Of a stretch of 64,000 bases of DNA, positions 45,970-54,577 are shown in pieces. The position numbers and the translations under genes were made by a program. The stretch lies in NCBI RefSeq assembly GCF_003318255.1, contig NZ_QOCF01000035.1, positions 248,001 through 312,000 of the forward strand. Direction: 5' to 3'. Below the pieces are notes generated by a model. The model saw only the letters and a program-made list of their open reading frames with translations, had not been told where the DNA came from and did not search any database. Source of the DNA: Ruegeria sp. A3M17. Its GTDB lineage: Bacteria; Pseudomonadota; Alphaproteobacteria; Rhodobacterales; Rhodobacteraceae. The number at the start of each line of letters is the position of its first letter. The stretch's first letter is position 1.

Positions 45970-46234
45970 CGTTTTTCTCCATCATGGATTGGAACAGGAT
46001 TTCGGACAGGCCAACGCCACCGGATCTGGCCAGCGCACGGGCCTGATGCTGAACAAGAAATGAGGCAAACTGATCTTCACCCGCACCGCCGCCAAAGGAT
46101 TGGCGCGCTTTGCCCAGCCCGGCGGATTTCAGCATCTCACTCAGAAACGCGGCCTCTAGTTCAATCGCCGCCTCCCGCAATTTCTGGGAATAGGCGGGGG
46201 GGTGAGACGGGGAAAGAGGCGGGGAAACCTTCAT
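45953..46234 (-). CDS. Rod-binding protein (FlgJ N-terminal domain only)
   Basis: A protein of 93 residues. YSQKLREAAIELEAAFLSEMLKSAGLG and FGGGAGEDQFASFLVQHQARALARSGGVGLSEILFQSM match the rod-binding domain (the N-terminal half of FlgJ). The muramidase half found in enterobacterial FlgJ is missing, as is usual in alphaproteobacteria. It helps flagellar rod assembly in the periplasm. The ATG at 46234 has GGAG upstream; a TTG four codons before was discounted. It is the first gene of the minus-strand flagellar set and diverges from the FliK-like gene. Confidence 0.88.
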   Translation of the reverse strand: MKVSPPLSPSHPPAYSQKLREAAIELEAAFLSEMLKSAGLGKARQSFGGGAGEDQFASFLVQHQARALARSGGVGLSEILFQSMMEKNDAKDV

Positions 46235-46284
46235 TGCTATCTCCAAAAATTACATCGAACTTTTTCGATCAAAAGCGAAAGCAG

Positions 46285-46300
46285 TTAAAATAAACGTAAC
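46285..46300. promoter_or_regulatory. CtrA-like binding box in the divergent flagellar promoter
   Basis: TTAA-N7-GTAAC (46285-46300) fits the CtrA consensus TTAA-N7-TTAAC with one mismatch. It lies 45 bp upstream of the FliK-like start and 50 bp upstream of the rod-binding protein start. CtrA controls motility genes in Rhodobacterales, so this may be the class-II switch for both operons. There is no experimental support in the sequence itself. Confidence 0.5.
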
Positions 46301-46345
46301 TTCCTGCAGGCAGGTTTCCGGTCACACAACCGGAGTCGGAGCAAA

Positions 46346-47557
46346 ATGCCCAACCCTCTTTCAGTGATGACATCCTCGTCGGCCGCAACCGCCAAACCCC
46401 ACGGGGTCAATCCCGAGCAGGGGGATGAAAACGGCGCGACGTTTGAGGCCGTGCTCAATCAACACAAAGGTGAGAACAAGGAAGAAGCAGCCGTTCTTAC
46501 AGGCGCTGAACCTGAACAGGACGTCGACGTTGAAACGGACGAGGCTGTCTTGCTTGAAAATACAGAAGTGCCCGCTGATCCCACCCAGAGTGAGCGGACA
46601 CCCCTTCTGGACACGCGTCTTGAAGTGAGCACAAAACGCGATCCCGCCGAAACACCCGTGTCAGCTGCGTTACCCGACGCGCGCAGTCCGAAAGTGCCTG
46701 AAACCGAACAAACCGGCCAGGCCAACACGGTCGATGGACTGGATGCAGGCATCAATGAATCGCGCAAAGTCACCCCGGATTTTCGGCACAGCGCGGTTTT
46801 GAGTCCTGCGTCACAACCAATAGCAACGCGGGCAAAGGCGGACCTCGCGACTTCTGTGTTGCAACCTGTGGGCATATCCCCAAAAGTGACCGCAGACCTG
46901 ACCGTTCATCCAGCGCAGCACCAGCGTGAAACGCAACGTCCGCCGCAAAGCAATCTTGCCCCACCGCAAACGACCAACCCGGATCGCGCACCAAGCATCG
47001 CTCAATTGCAGATGTTCGCGCCGGAAAAAACCCGTTCTCAGGCTGACGTGCCAGCATTTCACGAGGTGGAAGACATTCACCCCCTCAGGGCAGATTCGCC
47101 CGTTTCGGCGGGTCGGGACTCGGTATCTTCTGCGCAAGTCATGGCTCAGACAGCCCGAGCCGAGACAGCGCGCGCCGTTGCCGGGCAAATGGCCGCTGTC
47201 ATCAATGCTCAGCCAAAATCCGGTTCCGTTGAAATCGCGCTGAACCCCGAAGAACTGGGGCGGGTTTCCATCATGTTGAACGGCCGCGATGACGGATTGC
47301 ATCTGACAATTTCCGCCGAGCGCCCGGAAACCCTGGAGATGATGCGGCGTCATTTGGCGGTGCTGGAGGAAGAGTTCAAAAATTTTGGCTTAGGCGATCT
47401 GTCATTTGACCTCGGGACATCCGAAGACGCCGACCAGAACCAGGCCGGCCATCAGGAAGGATCGCCTGCTGAGACCGCGCAACTCACCGATTCCTCTTCA
47501 AACGCGTCACCCATTCCAAAAACCGGCCCCGTTGGCCGCATCGACATGAGGTTGTGA
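46346..47557 (+). CDS. fliK: FliK-like flagellar hook-length control protein
   Basis: A protein of 403 residues. The first 280 are low in complexity, Pro/Thr/Glu/Gln-rich and poorly conserved (the ruler part). The C-terminal domain, SGSVEIALNPEELGRVSIMLNGRDDGLHLTISAERPETLEMMRRHLAVLEEEFKNFGLGDLSFDL, is the Flg_hook motif (PxxLGxVxVxL...LRxxLP... ). It measures hook length and switches export specificity. The ATG at 46346 has CGGAG upstream. The stop overlaps the GTG of flgD (GTGA). Confidence 0.87.
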   Translation: MPNPLSVMTSSSAATAKPHGVNPEQGDENGATFEAVLNQHKGENKEEAAVLTGAEPEQDVDVETDEAVLLENTEVPADPTQSERTPLLDTRLEVSTKRDPAETPVSAALPDARSPKVPETEQTGQANTVDGLDAGINESRKVTPDFRHSAVLSPASQPIATRAKADLATSVLQPVGISPKVTADLTVHPAQHQRETQRPPQSNLAPPQTTNPDRAPSIAQLQMFAPEKTRSQADVPAFHEVEDIHPLRADSPVSAGRDSVSSAQVMAQTARAETARAVAGQMAAVINAQPKSGSVEIALNPEELGRVSIMLNGRDDGLHLTISAERPETLEMMRRHLAVLEEEFKNFGLGDLSFDLGTSEDADQNQAGHQEGSPAETAQLTDSSSNASPIPKTGPVGRIDMRL

Positions 47558-48225
47558 AATTGATTACCCCGACCCAACCCAACGCCCAACCGTCAGCCAC
47601 AGCGCAATACAAAGACGCGCCAAAGCAAACAGGTCTGGCTTCAGACTTCGAGACATTCCTGCAGATGCTGACCGTACAGGCCCAGAATCAGGACCCTTTG
47701 AAACCTTTGGATGCCTCGGAATATGCATCGCAACTGGCGCAATTCTCGATGGTCGAACAACAGGTTCAGACAAATGATTTGTTGGCGATACTTGGACAGG
47801 CGCTGGGTGGCGCAAATCTGGATAGACTCGGCAAATGGATCGGGATGGATGTGCGGGCACCCTCGGCTTTCCAATATGAGGGCGAGCCCGTGACGCTGTT
47901 TGCCACACCTGCACCCGCGGCTGACAAGGCGGTCATAGTCATCCGCGACAGTGACGGTGCCGTTGTCGATCGTGTGGCTGTTTCCACGACCGACGATAAA
48001 ACAGTTTGGACTGGTCAGGGAAGCGATGGGCAGCCTCTGGCGGCGGGAAGTTACTCGGCCACACTGGAAAGTTATGATAGCGACGAACTGTTATCGACAC
48101 AGGTGGCAGAGACCTATGGCGAGGTTGTCGAAGCACAGGTTACGGACAATCAGGTTATGCTGACCCTCGAAAGCAGGCAGGTTGTCGCCGCCACGACGGT
48201 GACCGGGGTCAGAGCCGGAACTTGA
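47554..48225 (+). CDS. flgD: Flagellar hook-capping protein FlgD
   Basis: A protein of 223 residues. The N-terminal SDFETFLQMLTVQAQNQDPLKPLDASEYASQLAQFSMVEQQVQTND is the FlgD signature (FLxLLxxQLxxQDPLxPxxxxEFxxQLAQFSxVEQ). The middle beta domain (TLFATPAPAADKAVIVIRDSDGAVVDRVAVS) and the C-terminal tail make the hook cap. It guides FlgE polymerisation. The start is GTG overlapping the fliK stop. The plus-strand flagellar unit seems to end here, as a phosphotransferase gene follows after 54 bp. Confidence 0.94.
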   Translation: MKLITPTQPNAQPSATAQYKDAPKQTGLASDFETFLQMLTVQAQNQDPLKPLDASEYASQLAQFSMVEQQVQTNDLLAILGQALGGANLDRLGKWIGMDVRAPSAFQYEGEPVTLFATPAPAADKAVIVIRDSDGAVVDRVAVSTTDDKTVWTGQGSDGQPLAAGSYSATLESYDSDELLSTQVAETYGEVVEAQVTDNQVMLTLESRQVVAATTVTGVRAGT

Positions 48226-48279
48226 TCTGCCGGGCAGGACAGTTCAAACCTTGGCAGATTCGACTCGCTAACTGCATTG

Positions 48280-49146
48280 GTGACACTCCTGCCTGCCCCA
48301 ACCCGCCCCCCTTCTGATCTGGTCGACGATCTGCGTACCCGAGGCTTAGTTCAGCCCGGCGCAGAGTTTCAGACGTTGTATGGGGGGCGCACAAATCAGG
48401 TCTGGAAAGTACTGGGTGGCAGCGGTGACAAGGTTCTGAAGCTGTATCGCGCAACACCGCGCAATCCGCTGTTTCGCAACGACCCGGAACTCGAAGCGCA
48501 ATGCCTGCGCGCCCTTGAGCCCACCGGATTTGTTCCCCGCCTGCGGGCGACCGGAACACATGATACAGGCCATTGGGTGTTCTACGATCATGCCCCGGGA
48601 TCACCGTGGCAAGAAGGGTCTGAAGGTGTCGCCGGTTTGCTGCGTGAACTGCACAGGCTTGAAGTTTCGGTCCAAGCGCCGGATGGCTGCAATGGCAGCC
48701 GGGACCTGGCTGAACATGCCGAACGAATTCTCAGCGTCTGCACCTCTGATACACGAGCACGGCTCGCGCAGCTGCGCCCAAAAGGCCATGTGCCCGCGAC
48801 CACACACACATGCCTGATCCATGGCGATACCGTGGCCGGAAATATCCTTGTCGCGCCGACCGGCATAACCCTGATCGACTGGCAATGCCCGGCTTGGGGC
48901 GATCCGTGCGAGGACATTGCAATGTTCCTGTCCCCGGCCATGCAACGGCTTTATCGGGGCGCACCCCTGAGCGTGACCGAGGAAGAGCGGTTTCTGGCAG
49001 CATATGGTCACGATGAAACTGTCGCGCGATACCGGGATTTGCGCCCGTGGTATGCATGGCGCATGGCTGCCTACTGTTTGTGGCGCATCGAAAACGGGGC
49101 TGCGGATTATGCCCAAACGCTCGAACTGGAAATCGCCGCGCTTTAG
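48280..49146 (+). CDS. Aminoglycoside/choline kinase-like phosphotransferase
   Basis: A protein of 288 residues of the APH kinase fold. LYGGRTNQVWKVLGGSGDKVLKLYR near residue 35 is the glycine-rich ATP loop. LIHGDTVAGNILVAPTGITLIDWQCPAWGDPCEDIAMFL holds the catalytic HGDxxxxN (Brenner motif) and the metal-binding IDWQ. Small-molecule kinases such as choline kinase or thiamine kinase are in this family; the substrate is not known. The frame begins with TTG-GTG at 48277-48282; GTG at 48280 was preferred. Its stop overlaps the stop of the opposing PuuB-like gene by four bases. No antibiotic-resistance context is seen. Confidence 0.85.
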   Translation: MTLLPAPTRPPSDLVDDLRTRGLVQPGAEFQTLYGGRTNQVWKVLGGSGDKVLKLYRATPRNPLFRNDPELEAQCLRALEPTGFVPRLRATGTHDTGHWVFYDHAPGSPWQEGSEGVAGLLRELHRLEVSVQAPDGCNGSRDLAEHAERILSVCTSDTRARLAQLRPKGHVPATTHTCLIHGDTVAGNILVAPTGITLIDWQCPAWGDPCEDIAMFLSPAMQRLYRGAPLSVTEEERFLAAYGHDETVARYRDLRPWYAWRMAAYCLWRIENGAADYAQTLELEIAAL

Positions 49147-50453
49147 AGCGATAGCCGATCCGCGATTGCCATCGCAGCATAGGCGGCCGGCATCAAGGCG
49201 CGCCGACAGAACCCAAGGGGAAACCGTCCCGGCCGCTGTGCAATCGGCGCGGGCAACTCAGTCTGTTTATCCAAAACCACGCGGGCAAGGGCGCGCCCGC
49301 AATACGTCCCCATGGCGACGCCGTTCCCGTGATAGGCAAAGGCGGCAAACATTCCGGGTTGATCGGGAACTGGCCCGACATAAGGCGTCAGCTTGCGCGA
49401 CAGGCACACCATTCCAGACCACATATGGGTCACATCCACATCTTTCCACTCCGGAAACATGTCCTGAAAGTCCCGGCGCATTGTCCGGCGAATGGAGGCC
49501 TCGGCCCGAGGGGACGACCACAACCCTCCGCGCATGCCGAACAGGAACCTCCGATCAGGCATCAGGCGGAAATAATGCAGCAGGTTTCGGGTGTCATAAC
49601 ACATTTGCTTCGAAGTCCACCCTTGCGCTTGCAACTCAGCGTTTGACAATGGCCGGGTCACCAGAACCGTGGATTGCGTGGGCATGTAGCGTCCCGACAA
49701 CCAGAGCGGCATATCCTCGCTGGAGTATCCGTTCGTACAAATCAGAACATTCGTGGCGCGGGTGTGACCTGATCCGGATTCAATATCGAACCCGGCCTGA
49801 GTTTTACTGATGGTTTCAACCGGCGATTTCTGGAAAACCTGTACGCCCCGCGCCTTGGCGGCACTTGCCAAGCCAAACAGATACTTTCGAGGGTTAAGAG
49901 CGAAACCAACCGGATTTGTATAGGCACCATGAAAGGAACCGCCCAGACCCAGGCGCTGCAGGTCATCAGAATCGTGCAAGACACCTGATGCTTCTGCGTT
50001 ACGACGTAGCTTTTCCATCGCCCGTGCCGAATGGGCCAGTTGGGTTTCCCCTTTCGAATGGGTATCGGCGTCGATCTGATGCTGTTCCAGCAAATCTGCG
50101 ACAAGCTGAACAGCGTCTTCTTCCGCTTGTTCGTAAGACTGTGCAGCCTCAGCACCAAACCCACGGACCAAAGACCCATGGCTCAGCTTGGACCCTCCGA
50201 GACAGCAAAATCCTCCATTCCGACCCGAGGCACCCCACCCCGGGGTTGCGGCCTCAAGAACCGCAACTTTCACACCTGCCTCGGCCAGATGCAGGGCTGC
50301 CGAAAGCCCCGTGAAGCCGCCTCCGACGATTGCGACGTCAACGTTCAGATCACCTTTATGGGTCGGCCAATCAGGTGCCGAAATTGTCTGATCCCACCAG
50401 CAGTTCTGACGGGGACCAGGCCCATAGGTATAGTCCGGAAAAAGACGTTTCAT
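49143..50453 (-). CDS. FAD-dependent oxidoreductase (PuuB-like, gamma-glutamylputrescine oxidase type)
   Basis: A protein of 436 residues of the DAO family. The FAD motif is VDVAIVGGGFTGLSAALHLAEAG near residue 40, followed by the family signatures ATPGWGASGRNGGFCCLGG and TRATNVLICTNGY. The C-terminal MFAAFAYHGNGVAMGTYCGRALA closes the flavin pocket. Relatives oxidise gamma-glutamylputrescine or glycine-betaine-type amines. The gene is the last of the pot operon: its ATG overlaps the potI-like stop by four bases, which supports polyamine catabolism. gamma-Glutamylputrescine synthetase (PuuA) and a dehydrogenase are not in the window. Confidence 0.88.
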   Translation of the reverse strand: MKRLFPDYTYGPGPRQNCWWDQTISAPDWPTHKGDLNVDVAIVGGGFTGLSAALHLAEAGVKVAVLEAATPGWGASGRNGGFCCLGGSKLSHGSLVRGFGAEAAQSYEQAEEDAVQLVADLLEQHQIDADTHSKGETQLAHSARAMEKLRRNAEASGVLHDSDDLQRLGLGGSFHGAYTNPVGFALNPRKYLFGLASAAKARGVQVFQKSPVETISKTQAGFDIESGSGHTRATNVLICTNGYSSEDMPLWLSGRYMPTQSTVLVTRPLSNAELQAQGWTSKQMCYDTRNLLHYFRLMPDRRFLFGMRGGLWSSPRAEASIRRTMRRDFQDMFPEWKDVDVTHMWSGMVCLSRKLTPYVGPVPDQPGMFAAFAYHGNGVAMGTYCGRALARVVLDKQTELPAPIAQRPGRFPLGFCRRALMPAAYAAMAIADRLSL

Positions 50454-51268
50454 TCGGTGCGCGCAGCGGCAAGTTCATCCTGCTTTTGCCGCACCATTGC
50501 GCGTTTCGTCACCAGCGAGGCGGTTATGACGCCCACGGTAACAACTGCAATCATGATGGTGGACAGCGCGTTGATCTCGGGGCTGACACCCAGACGCACG
50601 GCCGAGAAGATCTTGATTGGCAGCGTTGTGGCCGACGGGCCCGAGGTAAAGGACGCGATGACCAGATCGTCCAGCGATAGGGTAAATGCCAGCAGCCAGC
50701 CTGAAATCACTGCGGGCGCAATGATCGGCAGCGTCACAAGACGGAACGCCTGCGCTGGCGAACATCCCAGATCCAAAGCGGCCTCTTCCAGCGACTTGTC
50801 AAAAGTCACGAGGCGCGAGGATACGACGACCGACACAAAGCACATCGAAAAGGTCGTATGGGCCAGAACGATGGTCAGAATGCCCCGATCCAGTCCAATA
50901 CCGATAAACAACAGCAGCAGCGACAGGCCGGTGATCACTTCGGGCATTACCAGAGGTGCGTAAATCATACCAGAAAACAGTGTCCTGCCGAAAAACCGCC
51001 CGCCACGGACCAGAACATATGCGGCAGCGGTGCCAAGAACCGTGGCCAATGTGGATGAGAACACCGCAACGCGTATCGTCACCCAGGCCGCGTTCAGAAA
51101 TGCCTCGTTCTGGGCAAGCTCGCCGTACCATTTGGTCGAGAACCCCGCCCATACTGTGACCAGCTTGCTTTCGTTGAAGCTGAAGATGATCAGGATGACC
51201 ATCGGGATGTAAAGGAACGCAAATCCCAGTGTCAGAGACACCGCGTTGAACCAACTCAGCCTGTTCAT
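50450..51268 (-). CDS. potI: Spermidine/putrescine ABC transporter permease (PotI/PotC-like)
   Basis: A protein of 272 residues with six hydrophobic helices. The inner-membrane permease EAA motif is EEAALDLGCSPAQAFRLVTLPIIAPAV near residue 165, where the cytoplasmic ATPase docks. FLYIPMVILIIFSFNESK at the N terminus is typical of PotC/PotI. The ATG at 51268 overlaps the upstream permease stop by four bases (ATGA) and the stop overlaps the PuuB-like ATG. The split of substrate specificity (putrescine or spermidine) depends on the binding protein. Confidence 0.93.
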   Translation of the reverse strand: MNRLSWFNAVSLTLGFAFLYIPMVILIIFSFNESKLVTVWAGFSTKWYGELAQNEAFLNAAWVTIRVAVFSSTLATVLGTAAAYVLVRGGRFFGRTLFSGMIYAPLVMPEVITGLSLLLLFIGIGLDRGILTIVLAHTTFSMCFVSVVVSSRLVTFDKSLEEAALDLGCSPAQAFRLVTLPIIAPAVISGWLLAFTLSLDDLVIASFTSGPSATTLPIKIFSAVRLGVSPEINALSTIMIAVVTVGVITASLVTKRAMVRQKQDELAAARTE

Positions 51269-52155
51269 TGCTCGGCCTCCGTCTGTTTCTGCTGGTTGCG
51301 CTGGAACAGCACAATCGGGATCACGAGGATCAGCAACAACACAACGGCAACGGCACTGGCCACCGGCCAATCGCGGTTCGAGAAGAACTCTTCCCACAAC
51401 ACCTTGCCGATCATCAGCGTGCTGGACCCGCCCAACAGCGACGGGATCACGAATTCACCGATCACCGGGATCATCACCAGGAAACAGCCGGCGATGATGC
51501 CGGGACGCGACAGCGGTATAGTCACCAGCCAGAACGCTTTCAGACGGGAACAGCCCAGATCTTCGGCTGCTTCGATCAGGGATTCATCCATGCGCTCCAA
51601 CGACGAATAAATCGGCAGGATCATGAAGGGCAAATAGGTATAGACGATACCGATGTAGACGGCTGTGTTGGTGTTCAAAATGGTCAGCGGGGTCGAAATG
51701 ATGCCCAGCCACAACAGAATCTGGTTCAGATAGCCTTCATTGCTGAGAATTCCCATCCACGCGTAAACGCGGATCAGGAACGAGGTCCAGAAAGGCAGGA
51801 TCACCAGCATCATCAGCGTCGGACGCCATTCGGCTGGCGCGCGGGCCATCCCATAGGCCATCGGGTAGCCCACTAGCAACGTCAGAACGGTCGCAATCAA
51901 CGCGATCTTGACGCTGGACAGATAGGCTTTCCAGTAAAGGTCATCTTCGGTCAGCCAGACGAAGTTTTCGAAATCCAGCTGGCTGAAAAAGTCGGTTATC
52001 CCAGCCCAACCCTGCGACAGATCCAGAGTCGGCGTATATGGCGGGATCGCCAGCTCGACGTCCGACAGCGAAATCTTCAGAACGATAAAAAACGGTATCA
52101 GAAACAGGGCCAGCAGCCAGACATAAGGAACAGCGATCAGAAGGGCGCGGCGCAT
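51265..52155 (-). CDS. potH: Spermidine/putrescine ABC transporter permease (PotH/PotB-like)
   Basis: A protein of 296 residues with six hydrophobic helices. FLIPFFIVLKISLSDVEL near the N terminus and the motif EAAEDLGCSRLKAFWLVTIPLSRPGI (EAA loop) identify the PotB/PotH-type permease. PFWTSFLIRVYAWMGILSNEGYLNQIL is a strongly conserved segment. It pairs with the second permease below it. The start codon overlaps the potG-like stop by one base (TGATG). Confidence 0.93.
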   Translation of the reverse strand: MRRALLIAVPYVWLLALFLIPFFIVLKISLSDVELAIPPYTPTLDLSQGWAGITDFFSQLDFENFVWLTEDDLYWKAYLSSVKIALIATVLTLLVGYPMAYGMARAPAEWRPTLMMLVILPFWTSFLIRVYAWMGILSNEGYLNQILLWLGIISTPLTILNTNTAVYIGIVYTYLPFMILPIYSSLERMDESLIEAAEDLGCSRLKAFWLVTIPLSRPGIIAGCFLVMIPVIGEFVIPSLLGGSSTLMIGKVLWEEFFSNRDWPVASAVAVVLLLILVIPIVLFQRNQQKQTEAEQ

Positions 52156-53282
52156 CAGTTTGCCAACAAAACCGCAGCCGTTGCCGTCCACGACAGCCAG
52201 ACCGGGTCTTCCCATGTAAACGAACGGCGCGAGATTCGGCGCGTGTTGGCCGATTGCGCCTTGATGATCGTGCCATTCGGCAGTTCCACGTAGTAGGTGG
52301 ACAGGTTGCCCAGATAGGCGATGTCAAGCACCTTGCCCTGTACCGCGTTGATGGCATCCGCCGGGCGATCGGCCGAGATCGTCACTTTCTCGGGGCGGAT
52401 CGCAAGATGGCAGCTTTGCCCGTTTGTAAATTCTGTCGACGAGGTTGCCGTCAGCGGCGACTGCCCTTCGGCCCAGTCGATCTGATAGGCTTCATCGCCG
52501 TTCGCGGTCGCCCGGCCTTCGATGATATTCACATCCCCGATAAAGTCAGCGACATAGACCGAGTTCGGGTTTTCATAAATCCTGTCCGGCGTCGATACCT
52601 GCATCAGCTTGCCCTGATCCATCACGGCGACGCGGCTGGCGACAGTCATCGCCTCTTCCTGATCGTGGGTTACGATCACAAAGGTGGTGCCGGTCTTTTC
52701 CTGAATATCCATCAGCTCGAACTGAGTGTCCTGCCGCAGTTTTTTGTCCAGCGCACCCAAGGGTTCGTCCAGCAACAGCAGTTTAGGCGCTTTGGCCAGT
52801 GACCGTGCCAGCGCTACCCTCTGCCGTTGGCCACCAGAAATCTGGTGCGGTTTGCGGCGGGCGAATTGCTCAAGCCGGGTCAGGCGCAACATCTCTTCCA
52901 CGCGGTCTTCAAGATCCCGCTTGGGCATGTTGTCCCGGCGCAAACCGAAGGCAATGTTCTCCCAGATACTGAGGTGAGGAAACAGCGCATAGGACTGGAA
53001 CATCATGTTCACAGCCCGCTTGTTTGGCGGGATCGGGTCGATGTCCTGCCCGCCCAGCATGATGTGCCCTTCGGTTGGTTTTTCAAACCCAGCCAGCATC
53101 CTCATCATGGTCGTTTTGCCGCAACCGGATGGGCCGAGCAAAGCAAAGAACTCCTGTTCGAATATGTCCAGTGACAGGGTGTCGATCGCCGTGAATCCGC
53201 CAAAACGCTTGGTCACATTCTGGAATTGGATCAATGGTTTCGCCTGTGGATCTTCCCACGGCGCAAAGACGTTTGTGTTCAA
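52155..53282 (-). CDS. potG: Spermidine/putrescine ABC transporter ATP-binding protein (PotG/PotA-like)
   Basis: A protein of about 375 residues. Walker A is LLGPSGCGKTT, the ABC signature ISGGQRQRVALARSL, and Walker B LLLLDEPLGALDKKL, followed by the His switch VTHDQEEAM. The C-terminal TOBE domain is typical of PotA/PotG. The frame opens at TTG 53318, but that codon lies inside a strong stem (53315-53337). A second TTG at 53282, with GGGGG five bases upstream, gives the usual start MNTNVFAPWEDP and was preferred. It follows potF by about 70 bp and overlaps potH by one base. Confidence 0.93.
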   Translation of the reverse strand: MNTNVFAPWEDPQAKPLIQFQNVTKRFGGFTAIDTLSLDIFEQEFFALLGPSGCGKTTMMRMLAGFEKPTEGHIMLGGQDIDPIPPNKRAVNMMFQSYALFPHLSIWENIAFGLRRDNMPKRDLEDRVEEMLRLTRLEQFARRKPHQISGGQRQRVALARSLAKAPKLLLLDEPLGALDKKLRQDTQFELMDIQEKTGTTFVIVTHDQEEAMTVASRVAVMDQGKLMQVSTPDRIYENPNSVYVADFIGDVNIIEGRATANGDEAYQIDWAEGQSPLTATSSTEFTNGQSCHLAIRPEKVTISADRPADAINAVQGKVLDIAYLGNLSTYYVELPNGTIIKAQSANTRRISRRSFTWEDPVWLSWTATAAVLLAN

Positions 53283-53314
53283 GGCGGCCCCCGTTCGACG
53301 GTCTGATTGAAAGG

Positions 53315-53337
53315 GCAAGGCGGTCGGGCCGCCTTGC
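53315..53337 (-). terminator. Intercistronic hairpin between potF and potG
   Basis: GCAAGGCGG / CCGCCTTGC (53315-53323 with 53329-53337, five-base loop) is a perfect 9-bp stem just after the potF stop at 53352. On the minus strand it is followed by CCTTTCAATC, not a real T tract. It probably stabilises the potF mRNA end or lets only part of transcription through, which would make more binding protein than permease, a common arrangement in ABC operons. Confidence 0.6.
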
Positions 53338-53351
53338 TCAGATACTTCGGT

Positions 53352-54437
53352 TCAGGTGCCCGATTTGATTTTGGTCCACAGGCGGGTCACGCTCCGCTGC
53401 GTTTTGACCGGATAAGGCGTAGTGATGTAGAGATTCTGCATCGTGGCATCACTCGGATAAATTGCCTGATCACCAATCACGTCTTCCTCAAGGAACTCCT
53501 GAGAAGCCTTGTTGCCATTGGCATAGTACACATAGTTCGATGCGGCAGCCATGTTGTTGGCGTCCAGAATGAAGTTCAAGAACTGGTGTGCGCCTTCCGG
53601 GTTCGGAGCATCCGCCGGGATGGCCATCTGGTCGAACCACATCAGCGAACCTTCAGCGAATGGGTGGTATTCAATTTCCACGCCATTTTCGGCCTCGGCC
53701 GCGCGATCTCGCGCTTGCAGGATGTCACCTGACCAACCGACAGCTACGCAGATATCGCCATTTGCCAGCGCGTTGATGTATTCCGAGCTGTGGAATTTCT
53801 GGATATGCGGGCGAACGCCAGCCAGGACTTCTTCGGCTTTACCGATCACATCGGTGTCATGGCTGTCCGGATCTTCACCGATATACTGCAGCACCATCGG
53901 AATAATCTCGGCCGGAGCGTCCAGGAAATGGACGCCGCACGAGGCCAGCTTTTCCATATTCTCCGGCTTCAGAACCAAGTCCATGCTGTTCAGAGCAACG
54001 TCGTCGCCCAGCACTTCCTTAACCTTACCAACGTTAACGCCGAGGCCGGTCGTCCCCCACATGTAGTTGATCGAATAGGCGTTGTTCGGGTCATAGCCTG
54101 CGGTACGTTCCTGAATCACGTCCCATAGGTTTCCTGAATTCGAAAGCTTTGCTTCGTCCAGTTCCTGAAAGGCGCCAGCCTGAATCTGACGCTGTAGAAA
54201 CGTGCCCGACGGCACAACCACGTCATAGCCTGATCCACCGGCCAGCATCTTGGTTTCCAGAACCTCGTTGCTGTCAAACACGTCGTAGATCAGGGTCAGC
54301 CCTGTCTCTTCTTCGAATTTTTTCAGTAGATCCTCGTCGATATAGTCGGACCAGTTGTAGACGCGCACCTCTTCGGCAAAAGCCGCCGAAGTCCCCAGCG
54401 CGACAATCGCTGTCATCGTCAGCGTTTTGATTGACAT
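53352..54437 (-). CDS. potF: Polyamine ABC transporter periplasmic binding protein (PotF/PotD-like)
   Basis: A protein of 361 residues with a signal peptide (MSIKTLTMTAIVALGTSAAFA). The mature start EEVRVYNWSDYIDEDLLKKFEEETGL is the hallmark of PotF/PotD proteins (VxVYNWxDYI). Later come GYDVVVPSGTFLQRQI and YMWGTTGLGVN. It binds a polyamine in the periplasm and delivers it to the permease. The ATG at 54437 has AGGGAG upstream. It is the first gene of the minus-strand operon potF-G-H-I-oxidase; its promoter region carries a palindrome shared with the gntR and aminotransferase genes. Confidence 0.94.
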   Translation of the reverse strand: MSIKTLTMTAIVALGTSAAFAEEVRVYNWSDYIDEDLLKKFEEETGLTLIYDVFDSNEVLETKMLAGGSGYDVVVPSGTFLQRQIQAGAFQELDEAKLSNSGNLWDVIQERTAGYDPNNAYSINYMWGTTGLGVNVGKVKEVLGDDVALNSMDLVLKPENMEKLASCGVHFLDAPAEIIPMVLQYIGEDPDSHDTDVIGKAEEVLAGVRPHIQKFHSSEYINALANGDICVAVGWSGDILQARDRAAEAENGVEIEYHPFAEGSLMWFDQMAIPADAPNPEGAHQFLNFILDANNMAAASNYVYYANGNKASQEFLEEDVIGDQAIYPSDATMQNLYITTPYPVKTQRSVTRLWTKIKSGT

Positions 54438-54457
54438 ATTTCTCTCCCTGCAAGTGT

Positions 54458-54480
54458 ACGGGTATTCTCCCGTTTTTTTT
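54458..54480 (+). terminator. Terminator-like hairpin with T8 in the potF upstream region
   Basis: On the plus strand ACGGG-TATTCT-CCCGT (54458-54473) is followed by eight T residues (54473-54480). No plus-strand gene lies directly upstream, so it would end an antisense transcript coming out of potF. On the minus strand the same bases put a small hairpin in the potF leader. Confidence 0.5.
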
Positions 54481-54482
54481 GA

Positions 54483-54492
54483 TTTGATCAAG
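54483..54492. promoter_or_regulatory. Candidate GntR operator 1 (potF side)
   Basis: TTTGATCAAG, with an 8-bp perfect palindrome TTGATCAA in it, lies 46 bp upstream of the potF ATG. The 11-mer GATTTGATCAA is repeated exactly 100 bp further on, over the gntR start. A regulator-binding role is inferred from the repetition and placement. Confidence 0.6.
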
Positions 54493-54577
54493 TTTTGCGT
54501 TTTCCCCCGATCCATCGTATGGTTTCACGAGGTCAGGCGTCTGGCAAGTCGACACCACGCGAAACAGGGTAAACCAT

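Noticed and set aside
48280-49146. Antibiotic-resistance kinase
   Set aside because: APH fold alone does not show resistance; there is no mobile or integron context, and housekeeping relatives are common.
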